5,757 nucleotides of DNA from Phycisphaerae bacterium. GTDB taxonomy: Bacteria > Planctomycetota > Phycisphaerae > UBA1845 > UTPLA1. Below are positions 1 to 5,757 of the stretch, piece by piece; position 1 is the stretch's first letter; each line of letters starts with the position of its first letter. The notes below the pieces were generated by a model. It saw nothing but the letters and a program-made list of their open reading frames with translations. It did not search any database and had not been told where the DNA came from. The DNA lies in contig JAFGQA010000369.1 in assembly GCA_016935885.1 (NCBI GenBank), forward strand, positions 1 through 5,757. The letters are read 5' to 3'. The translations under genes were made by a program, and so were the position numbers.

Positions 1-83
1 CCGGGGCCGAAGTGCTCAAACCCCGCAGGCGACATCACGTTTCTGCGAGCGACATCGCGGCAACGGAAACGCCGAACCGGTAG
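1..83 (+). CDS. Possible C-terminal tail of an upstream gene (partial)
   Basis: Frame 3 is open from the window edge and closes at a TAG at 81-83. It encodes about 26 residues ending in ASDIAATETPNR. The only support is position: the stop lies about 15 bases before a plus-strand hairpin that looks like a terminator, which is where a gene end is expected. The stretch is too short for a family assignment, and the other two plus-strand frames are also open over this distance, so it may be non-coding. An 8-base direct repeat, GCGACATC, occurs at 30-37 and again about 20 bases later. Confidence 0.25.
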   Translation, partial: GAEVLKPRRRHHVSASDIAATETPNR

Positions 84-98
84 AACCCTGTCGATTCT

Positions 99-122
99 CA
101 CCGCCAGAGGCGGTGGTTTGTT
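99..122 (+). terminator. Candidate intrinsic terminator
   Basis: A perfect 7-bp stem (CACCGCC at 99-105, GGCGGTG at 109-115) closes a 3-base AGA loop. It is followed by TTTGTT at 117-122. The stem is GC-rich and short and the T-tract is interrupted, so this is a moderate Rho-independent candidate. It would end transcription of whatever gene enters from the left and separate it from the small membrane-protein gene that follows. The opposite strand has no T-run after the hairpin, so it would act on the plus strand only. Confidence 0.5.
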
Positions 123-212
123 GATAGAATCAGAGCTGGCTTTGTTGGGTTTTCCAGATGTGTTGGGCTTTGCGGGCCTGTCGGCGTTCAACCGCCAGCC
201 CGCCGCCGGCTC

Positions 213-220
213 AAGGGAGA
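213..220 (+). promoter_or_regulatory. Ribosome binding site that decides a TTG start
   Basis: The sequence AAGGGAGA lies about 7 bases before a TTG at 227-229. It is the only Shine-Dalgarno-like match near the 5' end of this reading frame. The in-frame ATG at 158 has no such site upstream. Confidence 0.6.
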
Positions 221-226
221 CAGACG

Positions 227-634
227 TTGGAAGAACGAGAAGAGCCACAGCCCCCGGTGATCGAGTATGCAGCTTCAGTGAAGCAGGCGCCGGTTTCTCG
301 GTGGCTGGTCTTGTGCGGCCCGATCCTATGTGTGCTCTGTGCGATCGTCCTGCTCGGCGTCAGAGTGGCCGCTGCGTTTCACCCCGGGGGATGGCCCGGG
401 CTGACCGACTCGATGCATGGGCCGAATCCGCCGTTGATCAGCCGAATCGGTGATACGATTGCCTCGCTCGTACTTCTTCCGACGATGCTCGCAGGCGTAG
501 TTTGTGTCGCCACTTTTGTTTACGCGTCTCGTCGCAGAGACACCATAGCCCGCACCATTAACATTGTCGGTGCTATCGGGGCTTGCATCGTGTTCTTCTG
601 GGCCATGATGGACAACGTGCACCTGAACTTCTGA
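227..634 (+). CDS. Small three-helix membrane protein of unknown function
   Basis: The protein has 135 residues from a TTG start; an in-frame ATG at 158 would add 23 residues. I prefer the TTG because of its ribosome binding site and because the added segment is Arg/Pro/Ala-rich and looks like translated leader. The N-terminus is hydrophilic and acidic (MEEREEPQPP). Three hydrophobic segments follow, at roughly 26-48, 77-100 and 109-128. A Pro/Gly-rich loop (51-70, containing HPGGWPGL) joins the first two, and an Arg-rich turn (SRRRDTIART, 101-110) joins the last two. By the positive-inside rule that turn is probably cytoplasmic. No catalytic motif or known domain was recognised. The next gene starts 109 bases downstream on the same strand, so co-transcription with the glycosyltransferase is possible but unproven. 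Confidence 0.65.
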   Translation: MEEREEPQPPVIEYAASVKQAPVSRWLVLCGPILCVLCAIVLLGVRVAAAFHPGGWPGLTDSMHGPNPPLISRIGDTIASLVLLPTMLAGVVCVATFVYASRRRDTIARTINIVGAIGACIVFFWAMMDNVHLNF

Positions 635-743
635 GCAGCGAGAGAGAATGCGTTTGGGCGTCCCGATGACATTGGTGGGATCCTGGTCGAGCATTCGCTG
701 ACGGTTCTTGTGACCTGGTAACAGATGACGTTTGATGTGACAG

Positions 744-3143
744 ATGGCAGGCTGCAAGGTGCATAAGGCAGCGGTGAGCAGGCCGCGTGTTGGACTGATT
801 GTCCTGCTGATGACAGCGGGGATGCTGATCACCGTCGGGGGGATTTCGCCTGTCGCGCTGCTTGTGGCACTGCGTGGCGGTTCGGTCGCGGCCGGTGTGG
901 TGCTGGCGGCGACGGGTCTGGGGCTGTGGATCGTCCGTGGCCTGAAGCTGCACGGTGCGGAGGTCCGGTGGCAACTGCTGCTGGGGGCCGGATTGGGATT
1001 GGGCGCTATCTCGCTGCTTGTGTTGGGGCTGGGATCCGCCGGCGTGTTGGATCGAGCCGTCTGGGTGCCGCTCCTGGTGGCGTGCATGGTGGCCGGGCTG
1101 TGGCGCGTCCGCGCGATGTGCCGGAGCAGCAGGGACGCGGGCGAGCCGGCGGCCGAGACCGATGATGTGTGGATGCGGTGGTTGTGGTTGGCCGTCATAG
1201 GGTTTGGGGGCTTGGCGCTGCTGGCCGGGACGATGCCGCCGGGGATCCTATGGCCGGCGGAGGGGAACGGATACGACGTGCTGGAATACCACCTTGGCGT
1301 GCCACGGGAGCACTTCGAGGCGGGCCGGATCTCGTACCTGCCGCATAACATCTATGGCAACTTCCCGTTCAACGTGGAGATGCTGTATCTGCTGGCGATG
1401 GTCCTGCACGGCGGGCCGATCTCCGCCGTGTTCACGGCGAAGCTGCTGAACGTCCTTCTCGGGATGCTGGCAGTTGGGGCCGTGTGGCTGGCGGGCCGGG
1501 AGTTCGGCCGTGGAAGCGGGATCGTGGCGGGCGTGACCGCGGCGTCCTGTCCGTTTCTGACCTACCTGTGCGGGGTGGCGTATGTCGAGAACGGATTGCT
1601 GTTTTTTGCCGCGATGGCGCTCGGCGCTCTGCTGCACGCCGGGGGTGCGAGAAGGGATTCTCGCACCAGCGTCAGCGTGAGAAGGGATTCTCGCACCAGC
1701 GTTGGCGATTCTTGCACCAGCATTGGGGGTGCGAGAAGGGATTCTCGCACCAGCGTGCGGGCTCGTGGAGACCTCGGAGACCTGAGCAGCCGTTGGGGCG
1801 TCACGTCGGGGCTGTTGTGCGGATTGGCGTGTGGGTGCAAGTACACGGCGATCCCGGTGGTGTTTCTCCCGTTGGCGATCTCGGCTGTTTGGATGGCCTT
1901 TCGTATGCGGCCGGCACGGCCAGGCTTGCCGATCCTGTTCCTGCTCGGATGGGCGGTGGCGTTCGGACCGTGGGCGGTGAAGAACACCGTTGCGACGGGG
2001 AATCCCGTTTTCCCGTTGCTGCGAGACGTGTTTCCGGAGAGGGCGGGGATCTGGAACGAAGACGGAGCCGCTCGCTGGCACGAAGGACACCTGCCCGCTC
2101 CCGAGGATCGACCGCTGGGACGGCGCTTCGGCCGTTTGTGGCACGAGGTGCTCGCAGCGCCTTTGTTCGGGCCGGCGATCGGATTGGCGATTCTGGCGGG
2201 GCTTTTCGTCTTGCTGCGGCGCCTTCGGAACCGCGTGCCGCCGCGACCGGCCGGGGGGGGCGATTCCGCGGTAGGTGTGCCATCGGGCGCCGGGGAGGCC
2301 GACGGTTCCACCGGCCGAGGTTCCGCCGGCCGAGCCGACCAAGTTCCGGGGGGTGCTGCGCCGAGCTTGACCACGTGTTGGTTGATGTTCATCATCGGCG
2401 TCGCGACGTGGCTGGGGCTGACACACCTGGCGGGCAGGTTCGCCGTCGTATTGGTCGTTCCCGCGGCGGTGATCCTCGGCGGGACATGGCGGGTGGTTCG
2501 AGGGCCGACGTCGAGAGTGATCGGCGTGTTCGTTGTTCTGGCGGTCGTGCTCGTTAACCTGACCACGACGATGAACACATTTCGTCACGCGTCTGTATTC
2601 GAGGTTAGTTCATTACGGGACGCAGGACATACGGACGGATTGTCGTGGTTCACGGGCGGCCAGTGGCCGTGGCACGCGCACGTGCCGCGGTTGAACGCCT
2701 TGGCGGCAGACGGGCGGAAGGTCCTGATGGTGGGCGATGCGCGACGGTTGTACCTGGACAGAAACGTGGACTATTGCGTCGTGTTCAATCGCAACCCGTT
2801 CGCCGAGGCCGCGGAAGACCGTTCGCCGGCGGCGATGATCGAGTGGTTGCGCGGGCAAGGCTACGGCTACGTGTACGTGGACTGGGTGGAGATGCGGCGG
2901 CTGCGTGGGACGCGCTATGGGTTCTGGTCCACGGTTGACGCGGATCTGTTTCGACGAATGACGGAGGCGGGACTCGAGCGTCTCGAGGACTTCTCGTTTG
3001 GTGAGGGCGGCAGGCTTTACGGGACGTTGTTCAAGGTGGCAAACGGACCTCGCACAAGGCCAGTGTCACCATTTCTGGGGCCGGCGTCACCAGTTGGGGG
3101 CGAGGCTCAGCATGAGGATGCCGAAGGTGATCATGGCGGTTAG
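744..3143 (+). CDS. Polytopic GT-C (GT39-like) membrane glycosyltransferase
   Basis: The 799-residue protein probably transfers a sugar from a polyprenyl-phosphate donor to an acceptor on the outer face of the cytoplasmic membrane; the acceptor is unknown. About a dozen hydrophobic helices occur between residues 17 and 607. After the helix at 145-165 comes a large hydrophilic loop with GYDVLEYHLGVP (176-187) and YLPHNIYGNFPFNVEM (198-213). This is where GT-C enzymes carry their acidic catalytic residue; D178 is the best candidate and E181 is close by. GLACGCKYTA (360-369) matches the conserved G-x-K-Y-T helix start of GT39-like proteins. After the last helix (592-606) a soluble domain (about 628-765) contains KVLMVGDARRLYLDR. 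Oddities are an in-frame palindromic repeat block (300-337), a low-complexity Gly/Ala/Pro linker (499-540), and a C-terminal tail after LFKV (762-765) that overlaps the convergent gene. The start is uncertain: the ATG at 744 lacks a clear ribosome site, while an in-frame GTG at 774 has AAGG five bases upstream. The family call is firm; the substrate is not known. Confidence 0.85.
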   Translation: MAGCKVHKAAVSRPRVGLIVLLMTAGMLITVGGISPVALLVALRGGSVAAGVVLAATGLGLWIVRGLKLHGAEVRWQLLLGAGLGLGAISLLVLGLGSAGVLDRAVWVPLLVACMVAGLWRVRAMCRSSRDAGEPAAETDDVWMRWLWLAVIGFGGLALLAGTMPPGILWPAEGNGYDVLEYHLGVPREHFEAGRISYLPHNIYGNFPFNVEMLYLLAMVLHGGPISAVFTAKLLNVLLGMLAVGAVWLAGREFGRGSGIVAGVTAASCPFLTYLCGVAYVENGLLFFAAMALGALLHAGGARRDSRTSVSVRRDSRTSVGDSCTSIGGARRDSRTSVRARGDLGDLSSRWGVTSGLLCGLACGCKYTAIPVVFLPLAISAVWMAFRMRPARPGLPILFLLGWAVAFGPWAVKNTVATGNPVFPLLRDVFPERAGIWNEDGAARWHEGHLPAPEDRPLGRRFGRLWHEVLAAPLFGPAIGLAILAGLFVLLRRLRNRVPPRPAGGGDSAVGVPSGAGEADGSTGRGSAGRADQVPGGAAPSLTTCWLMFIIGVATWLGLTHLAGRFAVVLVVPAAVILGGTWRVVRGPTSRVIGVFVVLAVVLVNLTTTMNTFRHASVFEVSSLRDAGHTDGLSWFTGGQWPWHAHVPRLNALAADGRKVLMVGDARRLYLDRNVDYCVVFNRNPFAEAAEDRSPAAMIEWLRGQGYGYVYVDWVEMRRLRGTRYGFWSTVDADLFRRMTEAGLERLEDFSFGEGGRLYGTLFKVANGPRTRPVSPFLGPASPVGGEAQHEDAEGDHGG
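1641..1754 (+). repeat. Cluster of in-frame palindromic repeats inside the glycosyltransferase gene
   Basis: Copies 1 (1644-1667) and 4 (1728-1751) are perfect palindromes: GGTGCGAGAA, loop GGGA, TTCTCGCACC. They also share flanking bases, so about 32 bases are identical. Copy 2 has an intact right arm (1688-1697) but a left arm changed in its outer half. Copy 3 keeps only a slightly altered right arm (TTCTTGCACC, 1709-1718). Each copy is followed by AGC. The right arms are spaced 30, 21 and 33 bases apart, all multiples of three. The translation is GGARRDSRTS, VSVRRDSRTS, VGDSCTS, IGGARRDSRTS, at residues 300-337. The block lies between hydrophobic helices at about 275-297 and 352-385, so it extends a loop rather than breaking a helix. 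Confidence 0.9.
1767..1784 (+). repeat. 9-bp tandem duplication beside the palindrome cluster
   Basis: GGAGACCTC at 1767-1775 is followed directly by GGAGACCTG at 1776-1784. It is in frame and gives the repeated GDLGDL of the glycosyltransferase loop (residues 342-347). Its length, a multiple of three, and its position just after the palindromic copies suggest that the whole loop tolerates small expansions. Confidence 0.6.
2253..2333 (+). repeat. Low-complexity linker with a G8 run and a 15-bp tandem repeat
   Basis: A run of eight G occupies 2253-2260. A 15-base unit, GGTTCCACCGGCCGA (2304-2318), is repeated immediately with one change (2319-2333). Both fall in the part of the glycosyltransferase gene that encodes the Gly/Ala/Pro/Ser-rich linker (residues about 499-540) between two membrane helices. 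The tandem unit is five codons long and keeps the frame. The G-run is a plausible slippage site, which would truncate the protein if its length changed; that consequence is inferred. Confidence 0.6.
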
Positions 3144-3878
3144 CGTGCCCGCGATGGTCGTGATGCCGGCGATGCCCGCCGAGCGGTGGGCGAGCGATCC
3201 CGCGCTTTTGCGGCCGCTGTGTCGGCGAGCGATGTGTGCGGCAAGTGCGATGCAGACCACGGCGATGAAGACGCCGTAAAGCTGGCTGAGCAGTGCGATC
3301 GCCATGCCGGGGCCGATTCTGCTGACGTCATCCATACACCTCAACATGATGACAAGACCGATCACGGTGGCCAGGAATCCGCTGGCCAGGGCGAACGCCG
3401 CACCGAGTTGAAAGAATGTGACGGCGTCCTCGGCCGTCTTGCCGGGCGTGGGCTTGCGGAAGACCCACGCGAAGGCGTCGATGATGCCAGCCCAACCGTA
3501 GACGGCGAACAGGATCGTTACGGGCGTGAGCACGACGAGCACAGCCGCGGGAAAATCCAAGAATACGTCCAGGATCTCGCCGCCGCTCCCAAGGAACGTG
3601 GCATAGCCCCAAACTGCGAAGAATCCAACGATCCCGACAAGGGCGGAAATGAGGTTCCGATTGCGGTGCACCGGCGGCGTAGCCGGGCTGGTTACCTTGG
3701 GAGCCGTGTTGGGGTCCTGGTGTTCGGCAGGCTCGTCCGGCGGCTCGGACGCCTCCTCGAACGCCGGACTGTGGTAGGTGCCCTTGGTGACCGGGTCCAA
3801 ATCCGGGATGACGTTTTCTGGGGCCTGGAAATCTGGCTGGGTACCTAGGTGCTGACGGGTTGTGTTGATTCCTCGCAT
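3087..3878 (-). CDS. MotA/TolQ/ExbB-family membrane protein, short-loop form
   Basis: The protein has 263 residues. Residues 1-72 are hydrophilic and rich in Pro, Glu, Asp and Thr, and probably disordered. Hydrophobic segments follow at about 76-96, 110-131, 157-179, 188-216 and 234-260. The stretch FLATVIGLVIML (168-179), then RCMDDVSRIGPGMAIALL (180-197) and LYG, is the typical core of the MotA/TolQ/ExbB proton-channel family. GGEILDVFLDFPAAVLVV (99-116) resembles the N-terminal region of MotA. The loop between the second and third segments is only about 25 residues, whereas flagellar MotA carries a cytoplasmic domain of about 100 residues there, so a flagellar stator role is unlikely. The proline usual in the pore helix (AP before the LLGT-V-G motif) is Leu164 here, while Thr171 is kept. 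No MotB, ExbD or TolR partner is visible nearby. The start is supported by AAGGAG at 3888-3893. Its 3' end overlaps the glycosyltransferase gene tail to tail. Family assignment is good; function is unknown. Confidence 0.8.
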   Translation of the reverse strand: MRGINTTRQHLGTQPDFQAPENVIPDLDPVTKGTYHSPAFEEASEPPDEPAEHQDPNTAPKVTSPATPPVHRNRNLISALVGIVGFFAVWGYATFLGSGGEILDVFLDFPAAVLVVLTPVTILFAVYGWAGIIDAFAWVFRKPTPGKTAEDAVTFFQLGAAFALASGFLATVIGLVIMLRCMDDVSRIGPGMAIALLSQLYGVFIAVVCIALAAHIARRHSGRKSAGSLAHRSAGIAGITTIAGTLTAMITFGILMLSLAPNW

Positions 3879-3887
3879 CTTTCCGGA

Positions 3888-3893
3888 CTCCTT
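3888..3893 (-). promoter_or_regulatory. Strong ribosome binding site of the MotA-like gene
   Basis: Read on the minus strand, AAGGAG lies about 9 bases before the ATG at 3878-3876. It fixes that start and shows that the gene has its own translation signal despite lying only about 100 bases after nadB. Confidence 0.75.
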
Positions 3894-3980
3894 CGGCTCC
3901 GCTGAGGGTAGCGCTGCTGATATCGGCGCGCGGTTGCCACGCGATTAGATTCGGCCTTCACCAGCACCCACATCGCAGGA

Positions 3981-5630
3981 TCATGCCGGCAAGGGCTCGA
4001 AGGCCTGACGTATGCCGTCGGGGGTCCGTTCAATCGTGATATGGCCAAGATAGTTTTTGTCGTTTGTCTCCGGGAAGTCGTTGCGGTAATGGACGCCACG
4101 GGACTCCTGGCGGGCGAGGGCCGCCTGGGCTACGCACTTGGCGACGGTCAGCATGTTCTGCGTCTCCCAGCCCATGCGGTGTTCGAGGACCTTGTCCATG
4201 ACGTAGCGTCCCCAGAAGTTGATGATCTCGATGGTCTCGGCAAGGCGGTCGCCCGTGCGGTTGATGCCGGTGTTCCGCCAACATAGGGCCCGAAGGCTGT
4301 TTCGGACATCGGGCAGGTCGAGCTCGGTACGCAGGCTGGGTTGCATCAGATGGCTCAACGGCCGAGGCCCGATATGGCCGGAGAACTCCGTGGCCAGGTC
4401 GGCGGTGAGCCGGCCCACGCGCCTGCCGAAGACGAGCCCCTCGAGCAGGGAGTTGCTGGCCAGTCTGTTGGCGCCGTGTACGCCGGTAGCCGCCGCCTCA
4501 CCGCAGGCAAACAGCCCATCGATGGACGATCGCCCGGCAATGTCAACGGCGACGCCTCCAATCATGTAATGAGCGGCCGGGCGGACTGGGATGAGATCCC
4601 GGCTCACGTCGATGTCGAACTCGCGGCACAAGCGCGCAATGTTCGGGAATCGCTCGCCGAATCGGCCCGGCGCAAAATGGCGCACGTCTAAATAGACATT
4701 TGTAGCTTCAGTGGCCACGATATGTTGGAGGATGACGCGGCTGACGATGTCGCGCGGGGCAAGCTCGGCGTCGCGATGGTGTTCCACCATGAAGCGGTGG
4801 CCGTCACGATCGACGAGGCGCGCACCTTCGCCGCGGACGGCTTCGCTGATGAGCGCACGGGCCGCACCGGCGACGTACAACGCCGTGGGGTGGAACTGGA
4901 AGAACTCCATGTCGCGCAGCCTGGCACCCGCGCGAAAGGCGATCGCGTGGCCGTCGGCCGTCGCCGAGGGGGGATTCGTCGTTTCGCGGAACAGGTGGCC
5001 GCCGCCGCCGGAACACAAGATCGTCTGATTGGCCCAGATGATTTGATAGCCATACTTCTCGTGGTGCGTGACCGCCGCGGTGCAGCGGCCGTCTTCAACG
5101 ACCAGATCGAGGACGAAGCAATGCTCGAACAGGCGGATTCTGTTGCACGCCGTAGCGAGTTGGGCGAGGATGCGGCTGAGCTCGCGGCCCGTGGCGTCTC
5201 CCAGGGCGTGGACGACGCGCCTCGCCGAGTGGCCGCCTTCCATACCGAGGGCCACGGCACCGTCTTTCAGGTCGAACCTGGCGCCCCAGCGGCGCAGTTC
5301 ATCTAGACACTCGGGGCCCTCACGTGCCAGTGTCTCGATGACCTCGCGATGGCCGAGCCCCGCGCCAACCTGCACGGTGTCAGCAACGTGCGATTCGACG
5401 GAGTCATCGGCCCCGGTGACGACCGCGATCCCGCCTTGGGCATACGTCGTGCTGCAATCGGGCACGCGATCCTTGGTGACGAGCACGACGTTGGCGCTCT
5501 TGCCTGCCTCGATGGCGGCGCGCAATCCGGCAACGCCCGCACCTATGACCAGAACGTCGGTGAAGACCTGGCCGAGTCGTTGGGTGTCGAAGTTGATCAG
5601 ATACCGGCGTTGCGCGAAGTTCTCGCTCAT
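3981..5630 (-). CDS. nadB: L-aspartate oxidase
   Basis: This FAD enzyme oxidises L-aspartate to iminoaspartate, which quinolinate synthase (NadA) then uses in de novo NAD synthesis in the cytoplasm. Residue numbers assume a 549-residue protein starting MSENFAQRR. An N-terminal dinucleotide fold has VIGAGVAGLRAA (28-39). STTYAQGGIA (60-69) is the usual flavin-contact region. EGGHS (131-135) carries the Glu that separates NadB from succinate dehydrogenase flavoproteins. QFHPTALY (245-252), EAVRGEGA (263-270), LAPRDIV (290-296) and AAHYMIGG (352-359) contain His247, Arg266, Arg293 and His354; His247, Arg293 and His354 match E. coli His244, Arg290 and His351. HGANRLASNSLLEGLV (385-400) binds the flavin, and ARQESRGVHY with DFPE (about 506-520) is the typical C-terminal helical domain. 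Nothing essential is missing. An in-frame ATG at 5702 would add 24 residues; I prefer 5630 because the extension looks like translated leader and 549 is nearer the usual length, but neither start has a clear ribosome site. No nadA or nadC is present in the window. Confidence 0.95.
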   Translation of the reverse strand: MSENFAQRRYLINFDTQRLGQVFTDVLVIGAGVAGLRAAIEAGKSANVVLVTKDRVPDCSTTYAQGGIAVVTGADDSVESHVADTVQVGAGLGHREVIETLAREGPECLDELRRWGARFDLKDGAVALGMEGGHSARRVVHALGDATGRELSRILAQLATACNRIRLFEHCFVLDLVVEDGRCTAAVTHHEKYGYQIIWANQTILCSGGGGHLFRETTNPPSATADGHAIAFRAGARLRDMEFFQFHPTALYVAGAARALISEAVRGEGARLVDRDGHRFMVEHHRDAELAPRDIVSRVILQHIVATEATNVYLDVRHFAPGRFGERFPNIARLCREFDIDVSRDLIPVRPAAHYMIGGVAVDIAGRSSIDGLFACGEAAATGVHGANRLASNSLLEGLVFGRRVGRLTADLATEFSGHIGPRPLSHLMQPSLRTELDLPDVRNSLRALCWRNTGINRTGDRLAETIEIINFWGRYVMDKVLEHRMGWETQNMLTVAKCVAQAALARQESRGVHYRNDFPETNDKNYLGHITIERTPDGIRQAFEPLPA

Positions 5631-5731
5631 AGGAGTGCCATGATACAGCCCGGCCGGATGAATCGCGAGTGAGCGCAACGGCCGCGACACCACCGGGTTC
5701 ATGACGCATCCGGCTGTGGTCGATTCTGGGT

Positions 5732-5757
5732 GCTACGGGCAGCTTGTCCGCCCGTGC
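5732..5757. repeat. Hairpin at the window edge, upstream of nadB
   Basis: ACGGGC at 5735-5740 pairs with GCCCGT at 5750-5755 around a 9-base loop. With one bulged T (5734), GC at 5732-5733 pairs with GC at 5756-5757, and the stem may continue beyond the window because GGTGC on the left could meet GCACC. It lies about 100 bases upstream of the preferred nadB start and about 30 bases upstream of the alternative ATG. It could be a terminator of an upstream minus-strand gene, a leader structure, or a dispersed intergenic palindrome. No T-run is visible on the minus strand in the window. Confidence 0.4.

Noticed and set aside
118..453. 111-codon plus-strand open frame overlapping the small membrane-protein gene
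   Set aside because: The translation has no hydrophobic pattern or motif, there is no ribosome site, and the overlapping frame has three clear membrane segments and a good start signal.
636..700. Interrupted inverted repeat between the first two genes (CAGC and GAATGC against GCATTC and GCTG)
   Set aside because: It has a loop of about 39 bases, a 6-base bulge and no T-run, so it is not convincing as a terminator or a riboswitch.
1641..1754. CRISPR-like repeated palindromes
   Set aside because: The spacing is 21-33 bases with no unique spacers of regular length, the copies lie within an open coding frame, and there are no cas genes nearby.
1248..2588. Long minus-strand open frames (446 and 338 codons) opposite the glycosyltransferase gene
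   Set aside because: They are antisense shadows in GC-rich sequence. Their translations are Arg/Pro/His-rich without domains, while the plus strand encodes a clear family.
3186..3848. 220-codon plus-strand open frame opposite the MotA-like gene
   Set aside because: The translation is charged and low in motifs, and the minus strand carries a recognised family core with a strong ribosome site.
3879..3980. Possible terminator or promoter between nadB and the MotA-like gene
   Set aside because: Only weak CGCG-type pairings were found and no T-tract or clear promoter hexamers on the minus strand, so co-transcription is left open.
4722..5306. 194-codon plus-strand open frame opposite nadB
   Set aside because: It is antisense to conserved catalytic motifs of NadB and shows no independent coding signal.
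5631..5702. 24-residue N-terminal extension of NadB from the ATG at 5702
   Set aside because: It has no clear ribosome site, the residues look like translated leader, and the family usually starts shortly before the flavin-binding fold. The longer form cannot be excluded.

Overview
This GC-rich window reads as an ordinary chromosomal segment of a bacterium with planctomycete-like gene content. That affiliation is an inference from protein style (a GT39-type membrane glycosyltransferase with a soluble C-terminal domain, a short MotA-like protein with a disordered N-terminus, and a NadB), not from a marker gene. No rRNA, tRNA, CRISPR array, transposase, integrase or phage gene was seen.

Layout. 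Positions 1-83 may hold the last codons of a plus-strand gene entering from the left, followed by a hairpin terminator candidate (99-122). A small three-helix membrane protein of unknown function follows (227-634, +), best started at a TTG with a good ribosome binding site. Next is a large polytopic GT-C (GT39-like) glycosyltransferase (744-3143, +). It converges on, and overlaps by 57 bp, a minus-strand MotA/TolQ/ExbB-like membrane protein (3087-3878). Upstream of that on the same strand lies nadB, L-aspartate oxidase (3981-5630, -), the first enzyme of de novo NAD synthesis. The window ends in a hairpin just upstream of nadB.

Function. The genes do not form an obvious single pathway. The two plus-strand genes are membrane proteins, one of them probably transferring sugar from a lipid-linked donor outside the cytoplasm. 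The minus-strand pair could be co-transcribed (gap about 100 bp), but NAD synthesis and a proton-channel-like subunit have no evident link, and no MotB/ExbD partner is visible.

The most unusual signal is inside the glycosyltransferase gene. At 1641-1754 a 24-bp palindrome (10-bp arms, 4-base loop) occurs as two perfect copies, one copy with a decayed left arm and one remnant. All copy-to-copy spacings are multiples of three, so the reading frame stays open and a roughly 38-residue Arg/Ser/Thr-rich block is added to a loop between membrane helices. It resembles a small dispersed palindromic element that inserted and multiplied within a protein-coding gene. I see no complete multi-gene system that looks new.
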